The notes under the pieces are model-generated. The model was not told the origin of the DNA. It worked only from the letters and a program-made list of their open reading frames with translations, and searched no databases. From Balaenoptera acutorostrata (taxonomy: Eukaryota > Chordata > Mammalia > Artiodactyla > Balaenopteridae), in the NCBI RefSeq assembly GCF_949987535.1, contig NC_080073.1:21572116-21636115 (forward strand): a stretch of 64,000 nt of DNA, read 5' to 3'. This document shows, in pieces, positions 50,401-55,218 of this stretch; positions within the stretch are counted from its first letter, which is position 1; each line of letters opens with the position of its first letter. The position numbers and the translations under genes were made by a program.

Positions 50401-52528
50401 TTTTAACAAAACTCTTTAAACCTTATTTTATGCAACCAACATGATATTCCACTCAATAAATATGCTGTACTTTATTAACAGTTCCCCATAGTTTGATTTT
50501 AAATGGCTTTTAAATTTTCTTTCTTTTTTTATTGTAAATAAAATACAATACTTTGTGCAAAATATTTGTCTGAATTCTAGATTATTTCCTTAGGACACAT
50601 TCCAATAAGTTGGTTTAATGAATTAAATTGAAAAGCATATTTTTTAAGCTCCTGCTTACTAGAAACATTTGCCAACGTACCCTCCTATCCCAGAGAATTA
50701 TGGGAATGCTTATTTCTACACATTTGTCCATTAGGATTTTATTTTTATCACGTACAGTCTGATCAATTTAACTTGACCTATTAATAAGGCAAGTATAACA
50801 ATCCTCCGTAAAGCTTTAGAAATTTGTTCTAAAACTGCATGTTATTTTTTATGAAAATGTAATTATTAAAATAAGAGAAAAATTGGGCTTCAAGATAAAA
50901 AACTTTAGATCTGCCCTTAAATTGAAGATTTGAAATGCTTAGCCATAGATCAGTATGTTTTTAAAAATGAAGTGCATGTTATTTAGAGATTGTTACCTCG
51001 GAGTGTCCAGGTCTTAATATTATAGAAAGCTACAAATTTATACCAATAAAATTTTTTTCCTCGTATGATGTAGTATAACTGTTAGCAGCATAAACTTTGT
51101 AAAATTAGAAATGTTGAAGTCTCTTCTGCTACCTCGTATGTAATATAGTCAAATTCCTGGCTCTGCTGCTGCAAACTGTGTTTTCAAATAACTTTTTTTC
51201 TTTCACTTCCTGTTTTCCGTTTCCCATCCTCTTCCTTATTGAACACTCCCTATTACTAGGCAGAACCAAGGGCTTCTGTCTCGGAGAATGGTTGTGTCTC
51301 CAGAAATGAGAACAGTTTTCAATTCTCTTTTAAGTGTAGCCAGCTGTAGTAAGTACAGTCTCTCAAATCGGTGTGTTGCTTCTTGCATAGCAGCAGTTTT
51401 GCTTGTTCTGACTGACGTGTGAAGTTACAGAAATCTGCTTTTGTTTTTATATTAGAAAAAAACACTAAATATCTGGGTTTGCGTAGTGTTTATTTCCAAA
51501 GCTCTTTTCCAAAGGACTTTTTATTCACCTGTACTAAAAGACATTGAAGTTTAAAATAAAAAGAAAGCTACTAACTCTCTAACCTATTCTAACCTACTAT
51601 TACAGGAATGAGGTTTTGCTTATTGGAATAGTCTGTATAGTAGGATGCCTTCTTTTGGATGTACTTTCCAAATGGGCCTGTGATTGTTTTATGTGATGCT
51701 GTTTCCAATTTACACTTGACCCATACACCCTAGGGATGTAAAATATGTCCCAAGGTACCCTCGCCTCCCTTTAAGTATATTCCTTTGTTTCTAAGAAAAA
51801 CATCTAGTATATTTCCCTTAATTTGAAGACTGCTTAAAGTGTAGCTGTCAAAAATACTTCAAAAGTCAAAAATACAACTCTCACACAAACCTAAAATGAG
51901 CATATGTCGAAGATTGATTTAACTCATTCATGAGAGAACTAACAGAATGCTAAAGCTGGTTCCCAGATAATTCAAGAGACTGAATTCCACACACTGAAAG
52001 GGAGAGGACTGAGATGAGACTACTCAATTCAATACAAAACCAGTTAATATCCTACAAGGCAATACAACTATGACCGTAATCTTTCTACTAGACAGAAGTT
52101 ATTTGTATTTCTTCCAAACAAAAACCCCCAAGTCAACATGTAACTTAACGCAGTCTGGGTCCTCATCCATGGTAAATGTAAGTTAGACAAAAGTCTATCT
52201 GTCAAGAGAAGTAAATACTCCTTGCATGGGCCTGTTAGACCATGTTCCAGTAGGACGCTGAAAAAACACACCGTCATCCCTTGCCTTATTTCCAAGTTTT
52301 GGATAATTTTCTTAACAGTGTTTTCTACTAACATCTTTGAGTATAGTAATCTTTGTACTCTGGGAACAAAAATGACAAATTGTAACTTTTCTGGTTTCCT
52401 TTCATAGACCATACACAGAGACCGGTCAACTGGACAATACAGATGGAAACCGGCTGGAAGACAGCCTGGAGAATAGTGAGCAGAGGCTCTTTTGGCATGA
52501 AGACTCAAAGCCTGGAACATTAGTCTGA
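8062..52528 (+). CDS. FRMD4B: FRMD4B (FERM domain containing 4B / GRSP1), 3' sixteen coding exons, N-terminus missing
   Basis: Joined exons 8062-8145, 9673-9738, 12142-12199, 13658-13744, 29677-29753, 31313-31451, 31932-32073, 33047-33180, 33277-33396, 34562-34790, 37331-37387, 39086-39233, 42601-42720, 43884-44695, 48496-48628 and 52408-52528 give one open frame of 841 residues plus TGA. All introns are GT-AG and the phases match at every junction. The product is recognised as FRMD4B rather than FRMD4A from the FERM segment ([18 protein letters not shown]), the coiled coil and the C-terminus ([12 protein letters not shown]), compared from memory. Known for the family: a cortical scaffold that binds cytohesins (GRP1/CYTH3) through its coiled-coil/CUPID region and acts at epithelial junctions with ARF6 signalling. 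Order in the fragment: end of FERM F2 about 1-69, FERM F3 about 70-170, linker 171-218, CUPID/coiled coil about 219-378, disordered Ser/Tyr-rich tail 379-841. The human protein is about 1034 residues, so about 193 are encoded upstream of the window. Confidence 0.95.
8146..9672 (+). other. FRMD4B intron between exons a and b
   Basis: 1.5 kb, GT-AG, AT-rich, with no young retroposon recognised. I see nothing else to annotate in it. Confidence 0.8.
9673..9738 (+). CDS. FRMD4B: FRMD4B coding exon b (FERM F2)
   Basis: 66 nt, acceptor cttgttttacag, donor GTAAGT at 9739. It encodes (C)[21 protein letters not shown](Q), a strongly conserved F2 segment. A poly(T) insertion begins within 20 nt of the donor (see findings). 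Confidence 0.95.
9739..12141 (+). other. FRMD4B intron between exons b and c
   Basis: 2.4 kb. It contains a poly(T) insertion with flanking duplication at 9742-9783, a MIR piece (about 10862-10954) cut by a CHR-type SINE (about 10955-11325), and an old L1-like segment near 11600-11760. The rest is unremarkable AT-rich sequence. Confidence 0.8.
10955..11325 (-). mobile_element. CHR-type SINE within a MIR
   Basis: Reverse copy, with the tail at left (aaaataaatttatttatt) and head gcgccaccagggaagtccc at right. Target-site duplication is not clear. It interrupts an older MIR that starts near 10862. Confidence 0.88.
12142..12199 (+). CDS. FRMD4B: FRMD4B coding exon c (F2 to F3 transition)
   Basis: 58 nt, acceptor attttccatag, donor GTAAAT at 12200. 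It encodes [19 protein letters not shown], the YGVHYY(A/P)VK motif common to the F2/F3 boundary of many FERM proteins. It ends in phase 0. Confidence 0.95.
12200..13657 (+). other. FRMD4B intron between exons c and d
   Basis: 1.5 kb, AT-rich. There is a pyrimidine-rich low-complexity tract at 13283-13325. No retroposon with clear ends was recognised. Confidence 0.8.
13658..13744 (+). CDS. FRMD4B: FRMD4B coding exon d (start of FERM F3)
   Basis: 87 nt, exactly 29 codons. Acceptor ttccatcttctag, donor GTAAGT at 13745. It encodes [20 protein letters not shown] followed by LQDKVKPRK, the first strands of the PH/PTB-like F3 lobe. The next intron is the largest in the window (15.9 kb). Confidence 0.95.
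13901..14215 (-). mobile_element. CHR-type SINE
   Basis: Reverse copy with a long T tail. Duplication 'tagaatactttt' at 13889-13900 and 14216-14227. It lies 157 nt after the donor of exon d. Confidence 0.93.
15255..15907 (-). mobile_element. 5'-truncated L1 with ORF2 C-terminus remnant
   Basis: 653-nt reverse L1, duplication 'ccacagcccctttt' at 15241-15254 and 15908-15921. On the - strand, 15879-15637 remains open for 80 codons and matches the C-terminus of L1 ORF2 ([31 protein letters not shown]), followed by the 3' UTR and A tail. It is too truncated to be active. Confidence 0.93.
16407..17142 (-). mobile_element. 5'-truncated L1 3' end, older copy
   Basis: 736-nt reverse L1. Duplication 'gatactggtt' at 16397-16406 and 17143-17152. 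ORF2 C-terminal remnant [20 protein letters not shown] near 17150-16950, broken afterwards. Confidence 0.9.
17265..17365 (-). mobile_element. Small L1 fragment
   Basis: Text ctggtattccatggtgttga and gaacatttgggttgtttcca is typical of the reverse L1 ORF2 3' region. Short and diverged. Confidence 0.6.
18590..18800 (+). repeat. MIR
   Basis: Clear MIR core: gctgtgtgaccttggacatg, ctcatctgtacaatggtaat, tagggtggttgtaagaatta. Confidence 0.75.
20244..20520 (-). mobile_element. L1 3' end
   Basis: Reverse L1 tail (attgaagtgtagttgattta, caaagtgattcagttacaca, ggttattacaaaatattgag) with an internal (TA)n run near 20346-20362. Ends are approximate. Confidence 0.85.
20778..21034 (+). mobile_element. tRNA-derived SINE, divergent CHR subfamily
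   Basis: Starts aggaactcccgtggtggtcc and has a 'ggggaactaagatcccac' body, different from the commoner copies here (CHR-2-like, by memory). Duplication 'aaaatcaccaagt' at 20765-20777 and 21035-21047. Confidence 0.88.
21926..22287 (-). mobile_element. tRNA-derived SINE, divergent CHR subfamily
   Basis: Reverse copy with 'gggatcttagttgcccgaccagg' type body. Duplication 'tactttatat' at 21916-21925 and 22288-22297. Confidence 0.88.
23030..23270 (-). repeat. MER20-type hAT DNA transposon fossil
   Basis: Same family as at 3045 (ctattgatgttttgggccag, cagcatccctggcctctaac, gtggagaaccacta). Confidence 0.65.
23440..23640 (+). repeat. MIR
   Basis: Clear MIR core: gtgtgaatcccagatctgcc, cctctctgagcctcagtttt, ctgtgaaatggggctaaatg. 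Confidence 0.78.
24598..24810 (-). repeat. MIR
   Basis: Reverse MIR: ggcagtgtgctaagtgcttc, ccattttacagatgaggaaa, ctgagactcaagaaagttaa. Confidence 0.78.
26185..26343 (-). mobile_element. Short tRNA-derived SINE
   Basis: Reverse short form containing only the tRNA-like head and a T-rich tail (gaccagggattgaacccc, ccgccagggaattcc). Duplication 'gtcaggccatttct' at 26171-26184 and 26344-26357. Confidence 0.9.
27184..27254 (-). mobile_element. Tailless fragment of a tRNA-derived SINE
   Basis: Only the tRNA-like head is present (ccagggatcgaacctggg to ccagggaattccc), with no T-rich tail at the left. Flanked by near-identical 11-mers 'tgcaaaagctt' (27173-27183) and 'tgcaaaaactt' (27255-27265). Confidence 0.75.
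28277..28626 (-). mobile_element. CHR-type SINE
   Basis: Reverse copy, tail ttttaaattaattaatttattt, head ccaccagggaagtccc. Duplication 'atgaggttt' at 28268-28276 and 28627-28635. Confidence 0.9.
29677..29753 (+). CDS. FRMD4B: FRMD4B coding exon e (FERM F3)
   Basis: 77 nt, acceptor ttcttcatttcttag, donor GTGAGG at 29754. It encodes [20 protein letters not shown] followed by VHDPR, core F3 strands with the FxW...ENLYF signature of the FRMD4 group. Confidence 0.95.
29795..30180 (-). mobile_element. Old L1 fragment containing a (GT)n tract
   Basis: Reverse old L1 text (aggaactgccagattgtttt, cattcccaccagcaatgtg). A (GT)n repeat sits at 30013-30051 within it. Confidence 0.7.
30013..30051. repeat. 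(GT)n microsatellite
   Basis: About 19 uninterrupted GT units inside an old L1. Confidence 0.97.
30925..31065 (-). mobile_element. L1 3' end
   Basis: Reverse L1 tail (tggagcatagttgattaaca, tacagcaaagtgattcagtt). Short, ends approximate. It lies about 250 nt before exon f. Confidence 0.8.
31313..31451 (+). CDS. FRMD4B: FRMD4B coding exon f (FERM F3 terminal helix)
   Basis: 139 nt, acceptor ttaatctttcag, donor GTAAGT at 31452. It encodes (R)[20 protein letters not shown] then [20 protein letters not shown] then DRKQSK. The [18 protein letters not shown] helix closes the F3 lobe. Confidence 0.95.
31932..32073 (+). CDS. FRMD4B: FRMD4B coding exon g (post-FERM linker)
   Basis: 142 nt, acceptor tgttatattag, donor GTAATA at 32074. 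It encodes [20 protein letters not shown] then [20 protein letters not shown] then NGSLISS. The DLTETG...SK...SNGSLISS pattern is shared with FRMD4A (DLTETGTLKTSK...SSGSLLSS, from memory). Confidence 0.94.
32074..33046 (+). other. FRMD4B intron between exons g and h
   Basis: 0.97 kb. It contains a short tandem duplication with a poly(T) insertion at 32140-32260. The rest is unique sequence with no feature I can name. Confidence 0.75.
32140..32260. repeat. Tandem duplication with poly(T) insertion
   Basis: A 51-nt unit (32140-32190) is repeated from 32191. The second copy is interrupted by T residues flanked by 'tttcaaatgtatctttt' at 32196-32212 and 32220-32236. Confidence 0.85.
33047..33180 (+). 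CDS. FRMD4B: FRMD4B coding exon h (coiled coil, start of CUPID region)
   Basis: 134 nt, acceptor ccaatccccgccccag, donor GTGAGT at 33181. It encodes [20 protein letters not shown] then [20 protein letters not shown] then LREA, a heptad-rich Lys/Glu/Leu helix. In the family this region carries the cytohesin-binding CUPID domain (formerly DUF3338). The next intron is only 96 nt. Confidence 0.95.
33277..33396 (+). CDS. FRMD4B: FRMD4B coding exon i (CUPID region)
   Basis: 120 nt, exactly 40 codons. Acceptor tgtcctgttttacag, donor GTATGA at 33397, which is weaker than its neighbours. It encodes [20 protein letters not shown] then [20 protein letters not shown]. The ELTGK.P.EYPL...RRR(V/I)GTAFKLD motif is diagnostic of FRMD4A/B and INAVA. 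Confidence 0.95.
33685..33850 (+). repeat. MIR
   Basis: Diverged forward MIR (gggttttctcatcaataaaa, ggggtaatgattgttcttcc). Confidence 0.55.
33985..34215 (-). repeat. MIR
   Basis: Reverse MIR (tatttattgagtgttcactc, ccagctctgagctaagcaat, ctccattttacaaatgataa). Confidence 0.7.
34562..34790 (+). CDS. FRMD4B: FRMD4B coding exon j (CUPID region, second helix pair)
   Basis: 229 nt, acceptor atgtaaatgcag, which has a poor pyrimidine tract; donor GTTAGT at 34791. It encodes [20 protein letters not shown] then [20 protein letters not shown] then [20 protein letters not shown] then [16 protein letters not shown]. The [13 protein letters not shown]...GKKP(S/T)Q block is conserved with FRMD4A. Confidence 0.95.
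36455..36688 (-). repeat. MIR
   Basis: Reverse MIR (acatttattgagcctttgtc, ggagctgggctaagggcttt, gtaatttgccctgggtctca). Confidence 0.75.
36688..36915 (+). repeat. MER20-type hAT DNA transposon fossil
   Basis: Forward copy (gtagttctcactcaggggca, ggagcatttggcaatgtctg, aaaatgtcagtagtgcca). It adjoins a MIR on its left. Confidence 0.68.
37004..37064. repeat. Short AT-rich minisatellite
   Basis: Four to five imperfect copies of 'aaattatccta' with variable spacers. Confidence 0.8.
37331..37387 (+). CDS. FRMD4B: FRMD4B coding exon k (start of disordered tail)
   Basis: 57 nt, acceptor ttttatccacag, donor GTAAGT at 37388. It encodes (E)[18 protein letters not shown](P), an acidic, Ser/Thr-rich stretch. 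The small exon is supported by frame, splice sites and the ED(I/N)I.SE.SSLSD pattern also present in FRMD4A. Confidence 0.92.
38343..38690 (+). mobile_element. CHR-type SINE with expanded GAAA tail
   Basis: Forward copy, perfect 19-bp duplication 'ttaaaagtaaagctgaaca' at 38324-38342 and 38691-38709. The tail contains a (GAAA)n run at about 38625-38678 in place of the usual AAATAAAT. Confidence 0.95.
38625..38678. repeat. (GAAA)n microsatellite in a SINE tail
   Basis: About 13 units of GAAA at the tail of the SINE at 38343. Likely to vary in length between individuals. Confidence 0.95.
39086..39233 (+). CDS. FRMD4B: FRMD4B coding exon l (disordered tail)
   Basis: 148 nt, acceptor caatttacttattatag, donor GTAAGA at 39234. 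It encodes (P)[20 protein letters not shown] then [20 protein letters not shown] then QFVDTRQC(R). It contains [13 protein letters not shown], a proline-directed Ser motif. The Cys near the 3' end is Ser in the human protein as I remember it. Confidence 0.93.
39935..40170 (-). repeat. MIR
   Basis: Reverse MIR (acatttattgagcacttact, atgtgccagacactgtttga). Confidence 0.72.
40397..40565 (-). repeat. hAT-like DNA transposon fossil
   Basis: Text aactgtgctgtccaatttaa, ggcacatgtggctgatggct and catttccataattgaagaaa resembles a common old mammalian hAT-derived repeat. Family name uncertain. Confidence 0.55.
40665..40930 (+). mobile_element. Old L1 ORF2 fragment
   Basis: Text such as ctttgatccagcaatttcgc, cacagcattgtttatactag and ggattgtttaattatggtca is typical of an old forward L1 ORF2 3' region. 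Diverged, with stops throughout. Confidence 0.6.
40984..41214 (-). mobile_element. L1 3' end with (GT)n
   Basis: Reverse L1 tail. Near-perfect duplication (aaaagtataaaatgctt at 40967-40983, with one A fewer at 41215-41230). (GT)n at 41060-41089. Confidence 0.88.
41060..41089. repeat. (GT)n microsatellite
   Basis: About 15 uninterrupted units within an L1 3' end, at the site where other copies have a (TA)n run. Confidence 0.95.
41515..41790 (-). repeat. hAT-like DNA transposon fossil
   Basis: Text ggcagagttgagtcattgcg, aagccaaaaatatttactgt and ctctttacagagaaaggatt belongs to the family whose consensus reads AAAGGGCCAGATAGTAAATA. Same family as at 48723. Name uncertain. Confidence 0.6.
41989..42491 (-). 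mobile_element. Composite of two L1 3' ends
   Basis: Two successive reverse L1 tails (near 42000-42175 and 42240-42480) within one outer duplication 'tccagtaagtttc' at 41976-41988 and 42492-42504. The right edge is about 110 nt before exon m. Confidence 0.85.
42601..42720 (+). CDS. FRMD4B: FRMD4B coding exon m (disordered tail)
   Basis: 120 nt, acceptor tactatcacag, with an upstream T-rich tract, donor GTAAGA at 42721. It encodes (R)[19 protein letters not shown] then [20 protein letters not shown]. Basic patches and SP/TP sites suggest a phosphorylated scaffold region. The cluster of L1 3' ends at 41989-42491 stops about 110 nt before this exon, and a SINE follows 72 nt after it. Confidence 0.94.
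42793..43098 (-). mobile_element. CHR-type SINE
   Basis: Reverse copy 72 nt after the donor of exon m. Duplication 'ttcactgtg' at 42784-42792 and 43099-43107. Confidence 0.9.
43285..43535 (-). repeat. MIR
   Basis: Reverse MIR (tttactgaaggccgtgctat, cattttacagaggagggagg). It lies upstream of the large tail exon. Confidence 0.6.
43884..44695 (+). CDS. FRMD4B: FRMD4B coding exon n (large 812-nt tail exon)
   Basis: 812 nt, acceptor cttcctcctctttcag, donor GTAAGA at 44696. It encodes 270 full codons. Visible features: [10 protein letters not shown] and [11 protein letters not shown]er clusters; a Tyr-rich stretch ([23 protein letters not shown]); a basic RGRRRSKKQ patch that could act as a nuclear or membrane-binding signal; NSGSMPNLA, also found in FRMD4A; and [20 protein letters not shown], a conserved helical block matching LR.WYQRS in FRMD4A. 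The region is low in order-promoting residues apart from that block. GC content is clearly higher than in the flanking introns. Confidence 0.96.
44960..45266 (+). mobile_element. L1 3' end with TA/CA/TG tract
   Basis: Forward L1 tail ending aaataaataagtaaataaa. Duplication 'tgttcagggc' at 44950-44959 and 45267-45276. The internal microsatellite at about 45088-45176 forms an inverted repeat. Confidence 0.88.
45088..45176. repeat. (TA)n-(CA)n-(TA)n-(TG)n compound microsatellite
   Basis: Alternating purine-pyrimidine tract inside an L1 3' end. The CA arm (45123-45138) and TG arm (45161-45176) are complementary. Confidence 0.95.
46640..46905 (-). repeat. MIR
   Basis: Reverse MIR (ccatttattggcaacttacc, ctgtgccgcccgacctgctc, agctagtaagtggcagagta). 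Confidence 0.65.
47246..47765 (-). mobile_element. 5'-truncated L1 3' end
   Basis: 520-nt reverse L1. Perfect duplication 'tatgcccttgtctt' at 47232-47245 and 47766-47779. Internal (TA)n at 47388-47414. Confidence 0.92.
48160..48400 (-). repeat. MIR
   Basis: Reverse MIR (taggcacagtgctaaatatt, ccactttacaaacaaagaaa, acatggtcagtaagtgacca). It ends about 95 nt before exon o. Confidence 0.7.
48496..48628 (+). CDS. FRMD4B: FRMD4B coding exon o (tail)
   Basis: 133 nt, acceptor catttttatttctag, donor GTGAGA at 48629. It encodes (V)[19 protein letters not shown] then [20 protein letters not shown] then PSPG(R). It ends with two bases (AG), so it can join to the last exon at 52408 or to the candidate exon at 51260, both in the same frame. 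Confidence 0.94.
48723..48935 (-). repeat. hAT-like DNA transposon fossil
   Basis: Runs from caagggttggcaaattatag through gccaaaaatatctggccctt to gaaaaagctcgctggtgctc. Same family as at 41515, with better preserved ends. Confidence 0.65.
51260..51348 (+). CDS. Candidate alternative cassette exon of FRMD4B (unconfirmed)
   Basis: 89 nt bounded by an AG at 51258-51259, preceded by about 60 nt of almost pure pyrimidine (51190-51245), and by a GTAAGT donor at 51349. Spliced after 48628 it is open in the correct frame: [20 protein letters not shown] then [10 protein letters not shown]. Because 89 is not a multiple of 3, the last exon would then be read in another frame, open for 37 codons (starting [11 protein letters not shown]) to TAG at 52521-52523. 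The result would be a 68-residue tail lacking the GTLV ending. The stop would be in the last exon, so nonsense-mediated decay is not expected. It could equally be a decoy exon: 30 stop-free codons are not rare by chance. Confidence 0.4.
52408..52528 (+). CDS. FRMD4B: FRMD4B last coding exon (exon p) with stop codon
   Basis: Acceptor ctggtttcctttcatag at 52406-52407. Coding runs to TGA at 52526-52528. It encodes (R)[20 protein letters not shown] then [19 protein letters not shown]. The final T-L-V fits the class I PDZ-ligand pattern (S/T-x-hydrophobic). That function is inferred, not shown. The exon continues as the 3' UTR. Confidence 0.95.
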
Positions 52529-54140
52529 ACTGCAGTTGAGCCTCTTGACCGAGCACTGCATTCTCACACTAGTGTGCCTTGCAAAATGTGTTCGTCTTCT
52601 CAGAAGGCTGTTGGCTATAGAAACCTAAAGGCATCCAAGGTGGAAGAGAGGACTCCCGTGGCCCCGGAAGTGAATCACACACTAAGCCGCACAAAACCCC
52701 TGAACAGCAACCCACCCTTCCAAGTCTAGGTGCTAACCTAACAGAGCAAGGTCAAGACCACATGTGAACCATTGCCAAGGAGGACTCAGCCTTTACCAAG
52801 AGCAAGCACTTTTTAAGAGAACAAAAGTTGTTGAAGGCAGACCTCAAAACTGTGAAAAGTGCATTCAGGGTCTCCAAAAGGAAAGAAGGACCGGGGAAAT
52901 TTCAGAGCACAATTCAGAATGATGAGAGAAGGGAAGCCAGAAGCTCCTTAGTCACTGCTCACCATCGGAAAGTTTGAATTTGTGAGCTGGCGAAGAATTG
53001 CATACTCTGTCTACCGGGACATGAACAATTTAGACAGTATTAGAAAATTACTTGAAGAGAAGCTGGATTTTTCATGAAGTTCTGAATGAGTGTAAATGTT
53101 TTTAGGCTATTATCAAGAGTGATGGTTTTCATAAGCACCATAAAATGGGTTCTGGAAAGACTTATGGCTGTAGCATCCTGTAATATAACTTCATGGTAGC
53201 AGATTGGGGAAAAATGAAGCAGCCCACTGAGTAACTGACAAACTCTGCTTGGAGAATTTTCTAAGGTACACTATCATTGAGTTCCTTTTTTTCTTTCTAC
53301 TCCAATGACATGATGAACTATTGTTCAGGCTGGTAACTCTCCAACGCAGCTGTCATTGCAATGGCAGACTTGATATGGAAAGTTTTTATAACCAAGAGTT
53401 TGAAAAAGTATTTTAAGGTGATACAGCAAGAACCCAACACAATATAAAGAAAAAAAACCACGAACACCACATCATTTTAGATGAATTGCGTGCCTTAAAA
53501 TTGTGAACATTTGAAAAGTAAGCATATTGTCTGGATTCCCCAGGTAGTTCTAAGTCACCAAGTGACAAAAGCAAGATTAGTCATTAAAAACAAAAACGAA
53601 AATCTTCCAAGCTGCCGTAAATTTAATTATGAGGCTAAAGCTACCTCATACTTTCCTTGGAAGAATTAATTCGCTATGGTTTATCGTTGGGTGTTTTGGG
53701 TTGTTGTTGGTTTTTTTTTAACAAATATTTCCGTATTCTACATGGATCTTTTTTTTTTCATCTTTACTCTGCTTCAGAATTCCGTAAAAGGTGCTCCTTC
53801 CCCCTCTTTTATACAGTTTTCTTGTTCATATTGTGAATAGAGAAGTTTCTGAACAACTTTTGGGGAACATTTTCTATCTATATTCCAAAGCATGTAATAT
53901 ATACATAAAGTTGATTTGTTAAACTGGTCCTTAGTCATTTGTATCATTGAAAATGAAGTTTGGGAGAAAAAAATTTGGAAAACAAAAAGACATGCAAAAA
54001 AATAACTTATTCCTTTTTGCATATTTGTATAGCCTTCTAGAAACAGATATACCCTTTTGCATATTCTTTTACTGTTCTGACTTTTTTAGACCTATTATTT
54101 TTTTTACATAGGTCAATAAATGAAAGGTGTGCTACTGAAA
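52529..54140 (+). other. FRMD4B: FRMD4B 3' untranslated region (proximal form)
   Basis: Repeat-poor sequence from the stop codon to about 20 nt past the AATAAA at 54115. The length, about 1.6 kb, suits a total mRNA of about 5 kb, my recollection for human FRMD4B. There are several T-rich runs (53711-53718, 53750-53758) and no retroposon insertions, consistent with constraint on a mature transcript. The exact cleavage position is not determined. Confidence 0.75.
54115..54120 (+). terminator. Main poly(A) signal AATAAA
   Basis: Canonical AATAAA 1.59 kb after the stop codon, followed by a GT-rich segment (aaaggtgtgctactg, atgtttatgtatcc) that suits a downstream element. This is the first canonical hexamer found in the 3' UTR. 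Confidence 0.7.
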
Positions 54141-54393
54141 ATGTTTATGTATCCTTCCTTCCATTTATGTTCAAACCAGCTGAAGGTACTCTACTTCAAG
54201 TAATCAGGTTGGACAAGATTGTAGATTTTTAGTTATGGTATTGCCATATTTTATTGATTCCAAGATGCCCACTTTTTCATACTTACATCCCTGAAATCAG
54301 GGTGCATCTTTTGGTTGCTGACATGTTATAGTTGAATTGGCAGTGTTTTTGTTTTTTTTTCTTAGTGAGACATAACGTAACGCTGTGTCTTAG

Positions 54394-54399
54394 AATAAA
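54394..54399 (+). terminator. Possible alternative poly(A) signal AATAAA
   Basis: Second AATAAA, 280 nt after the first, followed by ttgtcttagaattggtg. It could give a slightly longer 3' UTR. Further hexamers lie at 54744-54749 and 55619-55624. Usage cannot be judged from sequence. Confidence 0.35.
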
Positions 54400-54915
54400 A
54401 TTGTCTTAGAATTGGTGAAATACAGTAGTTTATTACCTCATGGAGGATAGCCAATGTAGACTTCCTAATCTTACTAATGTTTATTTGTAACAAGTCATTC
54501 ATTCTAGTTATGCATTCTAGTTTTGCAGACTTTTTCATTCCAGTTTGCAGACTGGCAAACAGGTCTTTTAAATTCAAGAATATATTTCATCTGACATCTT
54601 TTAATCCCGGACAACGGGGAGAGGGGAGTGGGAAGTGAAATATAGGGAGATTAGTATTTCTGTGCAAGTACCTTACATGGAAATAACCTTTTCCTGTTCA
54701 AGAAATGGTATGCTCAGAATTGCAGGTGTACCTTGAAAAAACAAATAAAACTTGGCTCCCAAATGGAAAAAGAAGGTATAGAAATGGAAGCACAGTGGGG
54801 CTGCTAAATGATTTTCCCCTCGTCTTTTTTGAAAAACATTTCTCAACCACATTATTGATATGCTTATTAATAACTATAAAGTGACAGATAAATTTTTCAA
54901 CATGTCAAATTGATG

Positions 54916-55218
54916 GGGTTTTTTTTAAGATTTATTTTATTGATTGATTGATTGATTGCTATGTTGGGTATTCGTTTCTGTTCTAGGGCTTTCTCCAGTT
55001 GCGGCAAGCAGGGGCCACTCTTCATTGCGGTGCGCAGGCCTCTCACTATCGTGGCCTCTCTTGTTGCGGAGCACAGGCTCCAGACGCGCAGGCTCAGTAG
55101 TTGTGGCTCACGGGTTTAGTTGCTCTGCGGCATGTGGGATCTTCCCAGACCAGGGCGCGAACCCGTGTCCCCTGCATTAGCAGGCAGATTCTCAACCACT
55201 GCGCCACCAGGGAAGCCC
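54916..55218 (-). mobile_element. CHR-type SINE
   Basis: Reverse copy with a (GATT)n run at its tail end. Duplication 'caaattgatg' at 54906-54915 and 55219-55228. Confidence 0.92.

Larger units (their letters stand above)
48629..52407 (+). other. FRMD4B last intron
   Basis: 3.8 kb. It contains a hAT-like DNA-transposon fossil (about 48723-48935), an old L1-like stretch (about 50100-50520) with a small duplicated 'cacccttcattgtac' unit, and the candidate cassette exon at 51260-51348. No young SINE is present. 49000-50100 and 51400-52400 show nothing I can name. Confidence 0.75.

Noticed and set aside
52068..52556. 162-codon open frame on the - strand across the last intron and last coding exon
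   Set aside because: It is antisense to a well-supported exon, starts in the 3' UTR, shows no recognisable domain and has no promoter or splice context. Its length is explained by the coding exon being open in several frames.
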